Assembly: GCF_036850765.1 (NCBI RefSeq)
Contig: NC_089496.1
Coordinates: 105,421,767 to 105,485,766, forward strand
Reading direction: 5' to 3'
Length of the DNA stretch: 64,000 nucleotides
From: Saccopteryx bilineata
Lineage: Eukaryota; Chordata; Mammalia; Chiroptera; Emballonuridae
A program made the position numbers and the translations under genes. Shown here piece after piece: positions 24,915 through 36,241 of this stretch (position 1 is its first letter; the number at the start of each line of letters is the position of its first letter). The notes under the pieces are model-generated. The model saw only the letters and a program-made list of their open reading frames with translations, ran no database searches and was not told the origin of the DNA.

Positions 24915-25095
24915 GCCCTGGCTGGGTAGCTTGGCTGGTTAGAGCATTGACCAGAAGTGCAGAGGCTTCCTGTTTGACCCCTGCTCAGGGCCCCTGCAGG
25001 AACAGAACCCTGTTTCTGTCTCTCTGTCTTCCTCTCCCTACCTCCCTCTCCCTCTCTCTAAAGTCAACAAAAAGAAGCATTTTAAAAAAGAATGC
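24915..25095 (+). mobile_element. VES-type SINE, older copy
   Basis: Head 'gccctggctgggtagcttgg', then 'cctgctcagggcccctgcag'-type middle, CT-rich tail and A-rich end. TSD not resolved. Confidence 0.8.
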
Positions 25096-26991
25096 TATAT
25101 AAAAATTGGTAGAAATAAATAAAGGTTTGCTATTAATAAAAGCAAACCATAAAAGGTTGCTATTAATGGTAAGAATTATTGGTCTTATAAGTGCATTACA
25201 GTGAACAAAGGTAGAATGCAATATATATTTTATATTGAAAAGCATGTACAAAATGGAGGAAAAATATTGTCAATATTTCCCTATGCCTAAAACGCAAGTG
25301 TAGGTAGATGTTCCATAGTCTATTTGTATCTCTTGAAGAACAGAAACCATCTTCCAAAGTGTATTATATGTATGTCTTCAACTTTCATGCATTTGACTGA
25401 CGTCCAAAAGAAAGGTCCTGCCTGGGAGCATTTGTCAGCTTTGGGAGGAAGCCTGAGCCAAGTGCAGAGGGCGGGGCTCCCAGGGACGGGTGGGAGGAGG
25501 AAGCCATGGTGGATTCTGCAGGTGGTCCTGAAGCTGAGAGTCCATCGCCCTGAAGACCTCACTGACCCAAGTCTCTCTTCTCCCTATACTCCAAAGGACT
25601 GTTCCCTGAGGACCCCCAGAGCAGGTGCGCAGTGGGAGGGCGTGGAGTGAGGTCTGGGGAAGAGGCACAAAGAGTTTGAGGAGAGACCCACCCTGAAGCC
25701 AGTAACATGCTCATGGATGTAAGTAGCTTTTTGTGCTAATTCTGGAATGAGGACACAGGGCAAAGGGGGTGTAAAAACAAATCAGCTCCAGAGAAATGAG
25801 ACAGAAATACCTGCTGTGGGTCTAGCACGCCAAGCACATTGTACGTGTTCATTGAATTCTGAGGAGATGAAGGAATGGACCCCTTTCCGTCACGTAAAGG
25901 AAACAGAAGAGCATCACTTATCGTCTTCAGGCCTCTGTGCTGGTTGTCACAAGTCTCCCTGGCTGTTCTCGGTTGTCTGCTCACTGTGTCTTTTATCTGC
26001 TCTCGTTTAGAGGAAAGGGGGCAAAGGGACTGGCTTTGGGGGTGAAGCTGCTGCAGATGGTTCTGCAGAGACTCTGGGGATGGCACACCCTGGGCATCAC
26101 CCAGTGGCAGTCGGCAGTGCCAACTCTGCAGAAAGGTGGGGACGCAAGCTGAGGATGGCTGTGACTCCCAGAGAGTGCTCAGGGGACAGAGAGACATCCC
26201 AGGCAGAGGGAGAGGGGGTTGAGAAGGGAGTGGGTCACGAGAAAAGCCGAGGCAGCGAGTGTGCCCTGTCCCTGTCCACCTGCCCGACGCCTCAGAATCC
26301 TGAGATTCCTGTTCCTTCCCCGATAACTATCATTAGTTTCAGTGGATACTTTCAATTAGTTCCACACTCAGCTGTCCGCAGCCTCGTCCTCCCCACTGTT
26401 CAAAGCTATTACCAGGGAATAGAAAAGAGGCAGCTCAGTTGGGATCTTGGTTTTAAATTTTCATCAAGGAGAGAAAAATCAGCAAAACCGCTGAGTTTAT
26501 TCCAAGTGCTATATAGCACAGCGTCTGACCACGAAGATGCCCGCTGTCTGAGTTCCTGGCGGGCAGGCGGGCGGGCAGGCAGGCGGGCGAGGGAGCGATG
26601 GGACTCCAGTCCTCCAGCGTGCAGCTCTTCCCAGGTTTGCACAGGGTGGCAGACGGCAGGTCCCCCCACCCCCACTACTGCATTCTTTCCTGAGAACTGC
26701 AAAGAAAGGCCAACCCTCTTTCCCTTGTGCTGTTCCCGTTCTCCAGTGCCTCCCTGGGTAAAGACCACAATACTTTATACACTGTCACGTATATGACCCC
26801 AGCTGCTGGCCCCGAGTTTGTGGAAGCCACACCTCACTTCTCTGGGGCTGCTCCCAGCCAGTGAGCACATCAGGGACACTGAGGTAGGCCCATCCATACG
26901 CGACGCGGGACTCCTCTTACCCGTGACTTCAGCTTGAGAACGCCCTGTGGGTCTTCCCGAAACTTTCTTGGAACTGCCATGTAGTCTAAGA
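25096..26991. other. Unique noncoding sequence, GC-rich in part
   Basis: The 238-codon open frame at 26080-26796 (plus) and the overlapping minus frame at 26409-26768 show no domain, so neither is called. A short GGGCAGGC-type array lies at 26559-26592. Confidence 0.4.
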
Positions 26992-27262
26992 CAGTGGTCC
27001 CCAACCTTTTTTGGGCCACAGACTGGTTTAATGTCAGAAAATATTTTCACGGACCGGCATTTAGGGTGGGACGGATAAATGTATCACGTGACCGAGACAA
27101 GCGTCAAGAATGAGTCTTAGATGGATGTAACAGAGGGAATCTGGTCATTTTTTTAAAATAAAACATTGTTCAGACTTAAATATAAATAAAACGGAAATAA
27201 TGTAAGTTATTTATTCTTTCTCTGTGGACCGGTACCCACGGCCCGGGGGTTGGGGACCACGG
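26992..27262. mobile_element. Nonautonomous hAT DNA transposon (271 bp) with 8-bp TSD
   Basis: The terminal inverted repeats are 'cagtggtccccaacc' on the left and its complement with one change on the right ('ggttggggaccacgg'). Outside them gtctaaga occurs at 26984-26991 and 27263-27270, an exact 8-bp TSD as expected of hAT elements. The interior has no reading frame. hAT activity is known to be recent in some bats, which fits the intact ends. Confidence 0.92.
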
Positions 27263-27399
27263 GTCTAAGACTCCACCACTGTCCCTTTCTCCCCTCCCCC
27301 ACTCACAGGTGTCAGACTAGCATGGCGGCCGTCCAGCCCTCCCAGAGATCTCTCCTTCGCAGGTGTATCTCGCACAGCTAATCCCATCTTGGTGTCAGC

Positions 27400-27865
27400 T
27401 TTTTCCTTTTTTTGTTACTTTTATTATTTATTTTCTTTTTCATTGAATTTATTGGAGTGACACTGTTTAACAAAATCATACAGGTTTCAGGTACACAATT
27501 CTACAACACATTTTCCGTACACTGTATTGTGTGATCACACCCCCCCCGAGTCAAGTCTCCGTCCATCACCATTTGTCCCCCATACACCCGACGCCACCTC
27601 CCCCCACTGCCCTCCCCACAGCGGTCACCACGCTGTCATCTGTGTCCATGAGTTTTTTCTCTTTTTTTCCTTTTTTGCTCAATCCCTCCACCCCCACACC
27701 CAACCACCCTCACCCCTGACAGCTGTCAGCCTGCTCTTTATCTATCCGTCTGTCTCTATTTTGCTTGTTAGTTCATTTTGTTCGTGAGAGTCCACATATA
27801 AGTGAAATCATGTGGTACTTGTCTTCCTCTGATTGGCTTACTTCTTTTGGAGGGATTGAACCAAT
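27400..27865 (-). mobile_element. L1 3' UTR fragment, antisense, older subfamily
   Basis: Reads in reverse as an L1 3' end: T-rich start, 'ttggagtgacactgtttaac', C-rich middle, then 'gagagtccacatataagtga' and 'gattggcttacttcttttgg'. Its 3' UTR differs from the young L1 copies here. Confidence 0.75.
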
Positions 27866-27949
27866 GTCGACATTTAGTAGAAGTAAAGAATTAGCCATTA
27901 GATGTTAGAGTAATGTTTCAAGAGACCAACACTAGAAGGAGAATAACAG

Positions 27950-28150
27950 ATTTAATGTCACCAGCCCTGGACTAAATCACTTACTAGCTTTACAACCCTG
28001 AGCCTATAAAATAGAGAGGAAAACAGTAATACTAACAGGTATTAATAATACAAACACAGAGTCTTATAAGCATCAAATGAAATTATTTGTTTAGATAAAC
28101 TTTGTACCCTGTAAAAACCTTACTAATGCTGTTTATTAATCATGACACAT
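27950..28150 (+). repeat. MIR SINE fragment
   Basis: 'ctaaatcacttactagcttt', then 'cctataaaatagagaggaaa', then 'atcaaatgaaattatttgtt' follow MIR order. Confidence 0.6.
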
Positions 28151-28184
28151 AATAATGATGATAACACTTTGCTGTCAGAAACTC

Positions 28185-28922
28185 TGAACTGTCTTTACTC
28201 GCAAGCCTCTGACTCCGAATATATAGGGCTTATCTATCCTGCAGTTGCATTCACTTCTGACTCTACGTAGCCATTAGCACAGACCCCAAGTTTAAGGTTC
28301 CGACCGGTCAGACTGTCTGCTCTTTAGACACCGACGCAGATTTCAGGCCTTTTGGACTTCTGACCAAACGGCTGTCAGTCAGGTCCCTCTGACCCCCTCC
28401 TCTGGTTTGATCGTTTGCTTGAACAGCTCATAGAACCCAGGGAATGCTTTATTTACTGTGCCTGGTTGGTCATAAAGGCAGTAACTTGGGAACTGCCAAA
28501 TGCAAGAGAGGTGTAGGCCAAAGGACGGGGGACTTGCTGCTCCCAGGCCTCTCCGGGGCCATCGCATTCCAGCCCCTCCATGTCTTCCCAGCCCGGAAGC
28601 TCTCCAAACCCTGGCAGTTAGGAGTTTTTTTGAAGAGGTTTCACAATAGAGGCATGATCAATTAAGTCATTGGTGATTAAACTCCATCAATCTCTAGCCC
28701 CTTTTCCCCACCCAGAATTTGGGGTGTGAGGCTACAAGTTTCAACCCTCCAATCACGTGGTTGGTTCCTCTGGCCACCAGCCTCATCCTGAACCTGTCTG
28801 GCCTCGTTATAAATCACAGAAGTTGCTCTTGTCACTCCTGACACTCAGGGTTTTAGAAGCTCTGTGCCAGGAACCAGGGACAAAGACCCAATATGTATAA
28901 TATATTCTTATTATCAATCACA
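28185..28922 (-). mobile_element. Ancient ERVL/MaLR-type solo LTR, antisense
   Basis: The interval matches the layout I associate with an old mammalian ERVL-group LTR: 'cattcacttctgactctacg', 'cattagcacagaccccaag', 'ccggaagctctccaaaccct', 'caatcacgtggttggttcct', 'ggttttagaagctctgtgcc'. The minus strand begins tgtgattg at 28922. No internal viral genes flank it. Confidence 0.65.
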
Positions 28923-29324
28923 GAAACCAAAACACACTTTGTTGTCAGAAACCAGGTGCACTAAAATGCTAGCCATGAGAATGGGTTCTGGGCAGGAATT
29001 CTCTCCCTGCGGTGGGGAAACACCGTTCTCCCAGAGCAGGAGCAGAAGGAGAAGGGCTGAGGACGTGGGTGTGCAGTCAGTTGACTTTCAGTAGCTGTGT
29101 TCTTCTTGCGGCCTCATCCTAAATTAGCCAGCCTCTCTTTCTCTCATCCTCTTGCCTAGACAGTTACCAGAGAGCATCACCTATTCAAGGTGAACCACTT
29201 TCTGGTGTCTCCGGTTTCCTTTACACAACCCAGGAGTCTTGACCAGACCCCTCTAATGCAGCCCACAGATTTCTATTTCATTTGAAGCATAGCTTTTCAT
29301 TAATCTATGTTTAGTAAGAATAAT
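28923..29324. other. Unique noncoding sequence
   Basis: Nothing recognised. Confidence 0.4.
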
Positions 29325-29480
29325 ATACTGCTCACAAAAATTAGGGGATATTTCAAAATATATATGAAGCCATAAGAAAAGAAGCATTTAATTTTTTTAA
29401 ATTAAACAAGAACATCAGAAAAGCAAACAACAAGTCAAAGAAAGTTGTTTGATTATCCAGATGAGATGCAAAACTAACTT
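29325..29480. repeat. Possible mariner-like transposon end (weak)
   Basis: Starts after a TA with 'ctgctcacaaaaattagggg', the style of a Tc1/mariner terminal repeat. I cannot find the matching inverted end within the next kilobase, so it may be truncated. Confidence 0.25.
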
Positions 29481-30271
29481 TTATTTTATTGGTGAGAATG
29501 CACTATACCAAAGGCTGAAAGTATTGGAGTATCTGCATGTTCCCTGACCCCCTCATTTCTGTGAGCGTGGTAGAGTTGGGGAAGATCTACTCTTAGAGTG
29601 AAGGTTCTCTAACAACAGTGTCACAGGGCACTTTCCTGTGATCCAAGAGTGGGAGGAGGAGCTAGCGGCCTGGGAAGGTGAAGAGTTTCATGAGGACTCC
29701 TGAGGAGCATGTGGTGTTATTGAGCTAAGACAGGTCAAGCCGGGTAATGCTCAGCAGAAACTTTGCGATACCAGTGGACCTTGCGTATCAGCCTATAGTC
29801 TTCACCATGAACCTTCAACCTCTGTACCTGGTCCATCAAGTCAGTGCTGCCTGCCCTCTGTTTCCTCTCATTTCAGCCTTCACCCGGGGTTAACTGATAA
29901 ATAGCCCAATATCCCAATTTAGCCTTATTTATAAAACTGGCATGTTTTGCCACTATTGTTACCAAATGCTTTTATTTGTTATTATTCACATTAATTTACG
30001 CCCTCCTCCCGGATATATCCCGTCCCATCTGATATGTTCCTGGCACTGAAATAGCCACAGGGCCAGAGGAGTGAATGATGTCCCTACATTAGCTCAGCTT
30101 TCCCTGAACCGAGCCTGGAAAGGAAGCTGGACCCATGAGAACAGAAAGGCTGCTGCGTGTGCCTTCAAGAGGAGTTCACACAGGGAGCTCTGAGAATGTG
30201 GAGCAGAGAGAACCACCCTCACACAGGCCCAGGGAGGTGAGACCCAGACAAGTCAACTAGTTTGCTCAAGG
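29481..30271. other. Unique noncoding sequence
   Basis: No family recognised. Confidence 0.4.
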
Positions 30272-31086
30272 TCGTGTGTTAGTTTCCTAAGGCAGCCATA
30301 ACAATGAACACACACTGCTTATAACAGTAGAAATTCACTCCCGGTTGAGGAGACCAGAAGTCCGAAATCGAGGGGTCAGCAGGGCCGGGCTCCCTCTGAA
30401 GGCTGTAAAGGAGAATCTTCCTTGACTTCCCATAGTTTTCCGTGGCTGCTGACAATTGTTGCCTTGTATCACTCCTGTCTCTGCCTCTGCCATCACATGG
30501 CCTTCTTCCCTGTGTGTGTCCCAAGTCTCCTCTCTTTAGGACATCAGTCAATGGATTTACTTTTTTTTTTTTTTTTACTTTTCTGAAGTGAGAAGCAAGG
30601 AGGCAGAAAGACAGACTCCCGCATGCACCCAACCAGGATCCACCCAGCATGCCCACCAGGGGGCGATGCTCTGCCCATCTGGGGCATTGCTCTGTTGCAA
30701 CCAGAGCCATTCTAGCTCCTGAAGTAGAGGCCATGGAGCCATCCTTAGCCCCCAGAGCCAACTTTGCTCCAATGGAGCCTTGGCTGCAGGAGGAGTAGAG
30801 AGAGACAGAGAGAAAGGAGAGGGAGAAGGGTGGAGAAGCAAATGGGTGCTTCTCCTGTGTGCCCTGGCCGGGAATTGAACCCAGAACTTCCATATGCTGG
30901 GTCACTGAGCCAACCGGCCAGGGAACCAGTCAATGGATTTAGAGCCCACCCTAAAGTAGTATGACTTCACCTTAGCTTGATTATATCTATAAAGAACTTA
31001 TTTCCAAATAGGACCATAGTCATAGTTACTAGCAGGTAAGACATAAACTTATCTTGGGAGGTGATTTAACAATTCAACCCAGAACA
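30272..31086 (+). mobile_element. MaLR (MLT1/MST-type) LTR split by a SINE
   Basis: Sense-orientation MaLR LTR pieces at 30272-30559 and 30942-31086. Landmarks: 'tgtgttagtttcctaaggca', 'agaagtccgaaatcgagggg', 'ctccctctgaaggctgtaaa', 'cacatggccttcttccctgt', then 'gagcccaccctaaagtagta', 'tttccaaataggaccatagt' and an 'attcaacccagaaca' end. The SINE at 30560-30926 interrupts it. Confidence 0.88.
30560..30926 (-). mobile_element. VES SINE, full-length type, 15-bp TSD
   Basis: The head on the minus strand runs in from 30926 ('ccctggccggttggctcagt'). The plus-strand left end is a T tract (A tail). Exact TSD cagtcaatggattta at 30545-30559 and 30927-30941. Minus-strand open frames across this interval are SINE sequence, not genes. 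Confidence 0.95.
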
Positions 31087-34000
31087 GGGCATATAGTCAA
31101 CTAATGTCACATATTTGTGTATCGGTTGTAATGCCACTCAGGGCCGACTCTCCACTAAGACTCCAGAGGATCTTGCACACCCTTTCCCCATCCTTCTGCA
31201 GAGACTCCCAGCCCACCACACCCCGGGGCATTGCCTTTCCTTCAGCCCCCTCCCCCTGTCCCACTGCTGTGACCACCTGAGGTCTTCGCTCAGCCTGGGG
31301 CTCCGGGCTGCCTCCCAGAAACACCTGTCGGGTCCTCATGTGCTGAGCCTCCCTCTTGACTCCCTTTCAGAGAGGAAGTGGCAGGATCTTAGCTGAAGGA
31401 AGCCATGGTTCCTTCTGATTTTCAGACTGGAGCTGTTAGAAGACAAATAATTTTACCTGCTTAACCCTAATGTGCTTTTATGCTGCCTGACCCACCCCAT
31501 CCCCCCAAAACTTTTCCCTCTTTGTATTATCTTGCCAACGTCTCCAGGGGCTCCACTGGGCCAGCCATGATGGAGGCTGGCAGGAAGAGGGCAGAGAGGG
31601 GGCCAGCCCATCTTGCCACAGGTGGAAAGTTCTGAGCATTGGTAGATAATGAACTAAAGTTACAGAATGTATTTAAACATTCCCTCATCTGAGCGAGCTT
31701 AAGACCCCTAAGCGTCTTCTCTGAACTACACAGAGAGGGATAGGATAAAAGATGCTCTGATTGAATTCCTACATTAGAATGAAAGCCCCTGTCCTGTGCG
31801 TGTCATTATTTTTCCATTATCTTAATGCCTCGCTTAATGAGGATTTTCACAGCCCACTCGCCCAGTTCCGGGAGCTGAGCAGCGAGATTGCATCGTCCGC
31901 CCTGTGGATGCAGATGCCGCTTCCCTGCGGACGTGACTGTCCTCCTCACGTCGCGGTCTCGTCGGTGATAGCCACGGATGGGGCTGCATGTGCCCGACGA
32001 AGGGGGAAAAGCAACTGCCACTTCATCCACGTGGGATCCTCCCCCTCACCACCTTCCAGGCGTCATATCGCCGCAGAAGCTGCCCCTTCAGAAGGGACCC
32101 ACGGTGCTGAGGATGGCAGATTGGCAGCTCCGGGCACCAGGGCCACTCTGGATGCTACACAGTCCATGTGTGACATCGGACAATACATTTTTTTTTAATA
32201 CGTGCGTTTCAGACTTCATTCTTCCCCAACACGTGACAGTTTCAGAATTGCCTGCTTGTCTTTGTCTCTTCTCAACCCCCTCCCCCTTCCTGAATGCAGA
32301 GAACAGAAAGGGCAACGTCTCTGTGAATCCTGTTGAGAAAGGAGATCAGCCCGAACATACCCCCCCCCCAGGCAGTTTCATGGGGAAGGAAAAGGGATAA
32401 CCAGTCCAATGGTCATGACAGTGACAAGCAAGTATGGCAGCAGACAGGACGGTACGGATGAAGGAGAGGGTGCTTCCGGCACGGGAGAGGGAGGAAGCCC
32501 CACCCTGGGGCGAGAGGGAAGAGAGGAAGATGCGAGACCTTAGGAGGAGTTGTGACAGACTTTTCCCTGGGAGCCCCACGGATGGTTGAAAGAGACCTAC
32601 GTAAAATGAAATCCTCCATGGGTTTCTCCGATTGGGGTTGTACAAATGTGGCTCTCCCCTGAAACGGGGCCACGCGGCACCCAGTTTTATCAGCAAATGA
32701 TCTTGTTTGCTGGCCACTCCGCGCCCATCTATCATCCCGGCCTCGGGACTCGTTGGAAGGGGTGATACCTCAGTAATATAGGCTCTTAGAGGAGGAAGGC
32801 ACTTCAGAGAGATAACCGAGTCTAACCTCCAGTTTAATTCGAGAAACCTCTTCCTGCCCCCTGGCCTGGCCTCTGCTGGAAGGGTCACAGTAACAGAACC
32901 TCAGGTCCCGTTTAGAGCCAATCTAATTATCGTAAAACTCATGCCTCGGAGTCGGATACTTAACAATGGTTGAATTCTTGCCCCCTGAGTGAAAGGTTCC
33001 TGGTCAGGGTGTCTGTGAGGGGACTAAGTGGCACCGTGGATGTGCTTATTATGAGGACAGCCTCGTGTCCTAGTGCCCTTGGATTGAGTTTACTTGTTGA
33101 CCAAACACCCCGTCAGTTCAGTGGGGGGAGAGAGACCCAGTGGGAAACATAAATAAAATAATTGACCTGAAGGAGTTTGGCTTTTAAAATAAGCTCTGGC
33201 GACATGCTAATACCCAGCTCTGTTCTATTGACTTGGGGAAAGCATTTTTGAAAGACCATCTGCACCAGGTAGGGAGAGAACCTTGGGAATCTAGTACTGT
33301 CCCCAAGGACTGATCAGAGTCCATCTATGTAGGGGACTTCTTAGCATTCCTTTAGACAGCCTTACATTTAGTGAGCTTGATATCTAAGAACATATCGTAG
33401 GAATCGGGGGTCTTAGGACATCTGACAGTAAAAATAGAAAAGAAACGACTGTAAGAAAAAATCCAAAATAATTACTTAAGAAGGGAGCAATTGAAGTCCA
33501 TTTATTTTTCTTCTTTCTGCATATCAACACTTTGTACAATCAAGTTACAATATCTTGATATAAAGTTTATCGTTGACCTTTGCGTGTGCTCTTATGTCAA
33601 CGATTTCACCTTGTCCTGCCTCAGTTTCTACATCTTCAGAGCACACCCATTCACAGAGGTGCTAGGTAAGGGCCTTTCTTTGAACACCCTATCGTTCTAG
33701 CGGCTGAAAATTTCACTTACGGGCAAAAAGGCTGCCACCCATTCCGTAAAAGCTTTCTCCTTCGCAGCCAGGTAATTTTCCTTAGAAATCATCACACATT
33801 TTGTTAACAACTCTATGCATGTTGCCTCAGAAATAAGACAAGAATGAGAGACATTTTGAGTCTTGGAAATCGTGGGCTAATAGAAGAGCTGTCCCATTGA
33901 CAGCTTGACCCCTAGAGGATGGGTGTCTTATGGAGCATATTGACACCTGGTGTACCGAGTGAAAATCGGCACCTTTCAGACGAGTGAGCATCCTTTGAGT

Positions 34001-34334
34001 CTGTCCCGCTTCGGGGACATGACTGCCATTCATCGGGCACACAACCTGAGTGTTTTCTTTTCCAAGATGGAGTCACTTGAGCCTGACCGACCGGTCCAGG
34101 AAACTGTGATGCAGGCTGAGGTGCAGTTTCCAAGCACTACAGGGGTTTTTGTAAATGGCATAAGTTCATAAATATCAAACAACATCTCACACACAACACA
34201 CACACAAAATATGTTCATGTTGAAATATACCACACACAAAATATAATATTCCCTATTCACCTGAAGAATTGAAAGAAAATCTGGATTCATCCTTAGCATG
34301 TTGGATTTGTGTTGGGCGATGTGATAAAAATGCA
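31087..34334. other. Unique noncoding sequence
   Basis: No exon or repeat family recognised. Moderately GC-rich parts (31090-31400, 31840-32120, 32340-32890) give open frames of 80-180 codons on both strands without domains. 31800-32000 is an evolutionarily plausible conserved noncoding stretch, judged by texture only. Confidence 0.4.
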
Positions 34335-34440
34335 GTATTTGGAGATGGACAGACCAGCTCGCTAGCTCTGTGGCTGAGTATTTACCCCTCTGAATTTCAG
34401 TTAGTTCATCTGTAAAACAGGCATGCAGTAGGTTTCTTTC
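34335..34440 (+). repeat. MIR SINE fragment
   Basis: 'tagctctgtggctgagtatt', 'ctctgaatttcagttagttc', 'atctgtaaaacaggcatgca' follow MIR order. Its 3' part falls in the segment copied in inverse to 35655-35898. Confidence 0.6.
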
Positions 34441-34624
34441 TCCTTCTATGGGGAATCTTAGGTATCTGTAATCCGATGGTACGGTTTATAAAATCTTAGG
34501 AATATTGTCTATATTTTACTTACTTTTATATTTCCTTTCGAGCTTTTTCTGGTACACAGGATAGCAATAGATTTCCAGTTGGAGCCGCGCCCCTTGCCTC
34601 GTGATACAAGGAATCAGGAAGAAA
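34381..34624 (+). repeat. Segment A: source or partner of an inverted copy
   Basis: 244 bp whose reverse complement is found at 35655-35898 with two mismatches seen by eye. Similarity stops sharply at both ends. See the insert at 35548-35898. Confidence 0.93.
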
Positions 34625-35429
34625 CACTACACTTTCTCATCACTGTGATTACTAACTTGCTAAAGCATTTAAATTAATAGCAGACCCCAGGTCCCAATCC
34701 TTGATTCAATACAGGGATAAAGGGGCGCATATCCTAGTTATTTATGCTGTTATCTTGTTGCTTCTTTGGAGACGAAGCTAACTCTTGTTCATCTGCCTAC
34801 ATAACCCGCATTTGACACAGAATTTTCAGATATGCACACGCAAACTGTGCTGCCTGATGTAATGCATATTATCCCTTGTGGGGGGATAGGGAGAAGAAAA
34901 TACATGCATTTGCAAAAAAAATTAGAGTGTATCGGGGGGCAGTGGAAATATGGTCGTAGCACTCTGATTCTCATAAACGACAGTGTCTGCACCAACAATG
35001 TTGTTGCCTATTCAATAGCCACCCCGCCAGCACCTCCCTGCTGGAGGAGCCTGGGTCAGTGATGAACGGAGACCAAAAATGCCAGAAACCCCCTTCTATC
35101 TGCCCTTCTAACAGCCACAGGGCCAATTTGGGTCCAGAGACGTTAGGGGAAGTATCTTGAGGGTCTTCTCGGGAAGACCTTGCTCCCTGAGTCAGATGGG
35201 AGGAAGCTCACACTTCCTTCTGGACTTTTTGACTCGGATGATAGCAGAGGCACTAATTCGGTGTCCAGACACCACTGAGTTGCTTAGCAACCCCAATAAT
35301 CAACTCTTTCCAGAATTTCTATGTGGGGAAAAAAAACATAGTCCTTACAGTTTAAATTCCCTTTTGTCTGCTTTCCAGATGAAAAAAAGTCTCCTCCAAC
35401 CTAGGGGATACAGTCCATAATAGCATAAC
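34625..35429. other. Unique noncoding sequence
   Basis: Lies between segment A and the interrupted L1 3' end; nothing recognised. Confidence 0.4.
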
Positions 35430-35482
35430 AACTTTGTATCATGACAGATGGAAACGAGACACATTGTGGTGATCGTTTCGTA

Positions 35483-35483
<1 letters not shown>

Positions 35484-35522
<39 letters not shown>
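35484..35522. repeat. (GT)n microsatellite
   Basis: About 19 uninterrupted units, 25 bp left of the inverted insert. Confidence 0.97.
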
Positions 35523-35524
<2 letters not shown>

Positions 35525-35547
35525 TTATATATATTATCTATGGGGAA

Positions 35548-35896
35548 TCCTCCTGGGGGCCCCAGGGGGATGTGATTTCCTGCTAGCTGTACCCTGGAGG
35601 GTCATGCGGGAGCAGTGCATTTGGGAGGACTGAGAGAAGGTCAACTTTTTATCTTTTCTTCCTGATTCCTTATATCACGAGGCAAGGGGCGTGGCTCCAA
35701 CTGGAAATCTATTGCTATCCTGTGTACCAGAAAAAGCTCGAAAGGAAATATAAAAGTAAGTAAAATATAGACAATATTCCTAAGATTTTATAAACCGTAC
35801 CATCGGATTACAGATACCTAAGATTCCCCATAGAAGGAGAAAGAAACCTACTGCATGCCTGTTTTACAGATGAACTAACTGAAATTCAGAGGGGTA

Positions 35897-35898
<2 letters not shown>
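35548..35898 (-). repeat. 351-bp compound inverted insert joining copies of both flanks
   Basis: Its reverse complement is segment A (34381-34624) joined to segment B' (36130-36241). 35655-35898 matches A inverted and 35548-35659 matches B' inverted. The two matches overlap by five bases (35655-35659), i.e. the join has 5-bp microhomology. Mismatches by eye: two in 244 and two in 112. On the plus strand A and B' lie 1505 bp apart, and the insert sits inside that gap, in an old L1 3' end, between a (GT)n and a (TA)n array. No TSD, poly(A) or terminal repeat supports a transposon. Template switching during replication-based repair is the simplest idea; misassembly is possible. Confidence 0.92.

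Positions 35899-35949
<51 letters not shown>
35899..35949. repeat. (TA)n microsatellite
   Basis: About 25 TA units directly abutting the right end of the inverted insert. Confidence 0.97.
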
Positions 35950-35951
<2 letters not shown>

Positions 35952-36129
35952 AATCACTACAATGTATACCTGAAGCTAATAGGATGCTCTACCTATGCCA
36001 ATCATACTTCAATTAAAACGAAAAGCATCCTTTTAGGCGCCCCTCCCACCCTTCCACTCTTGCTTGGAGCCTTTGTGCTTCTCACTTTCTGTCCTGGTGT
36101 AACCCTGGCACACACAGTATACTGTCAAG

Positions 36130-36241
36130 AGAAAAGATAAAAAGTTGACCTTCTCTCAGTCCTCCCAAATGCACTGCTCCCGCATGACCCTGCAGGGTAC
36201 AGCTAGCAGGAAATCACATCCCCCTGGGACCCCCAGGAGGA
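36130..36241 (+). repeat. Segment B': partner of an inverted copy
   Basis: 112 bp whose reverse complement is at 35548-35659 with two mismatches by eye. Confidence 0.92.

Larger units (their letters stand above)
35430..36016 (+). mobile_element. Old L1 3' end, interrupted
   Basis: Pieces at 35430-35522 ('atgacagatggaaacgagac', 'cattgtggtgatcgtttcgt') and 35950-36016 ('ttgaatcactacaatgtata', 'atacttcaattaaaac') follow the order of a mammalian L1 3' UTR. Between them are two expanded dinucleotide arrays and the inverted insert. Confidence 0.72.

Noticed and set aside
26080..26796. 238-codon plus-strand frame
   Set aside because: No domain or family resemblance; an equally good frame of 119 codons overlaps on the other strand; GC-rich sequence makes long frames by chance.
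30279..30905. 208-codon minus-strand frame
   Set aside because: It runs through a VES SINE into a MaLR LTR; repeat-derived.
35548..35898. Foldback or MITE transposon
   Set aside because: No terminal inverted repeats of its own and no TSD; its two parts match separate neighbouring unique segments.
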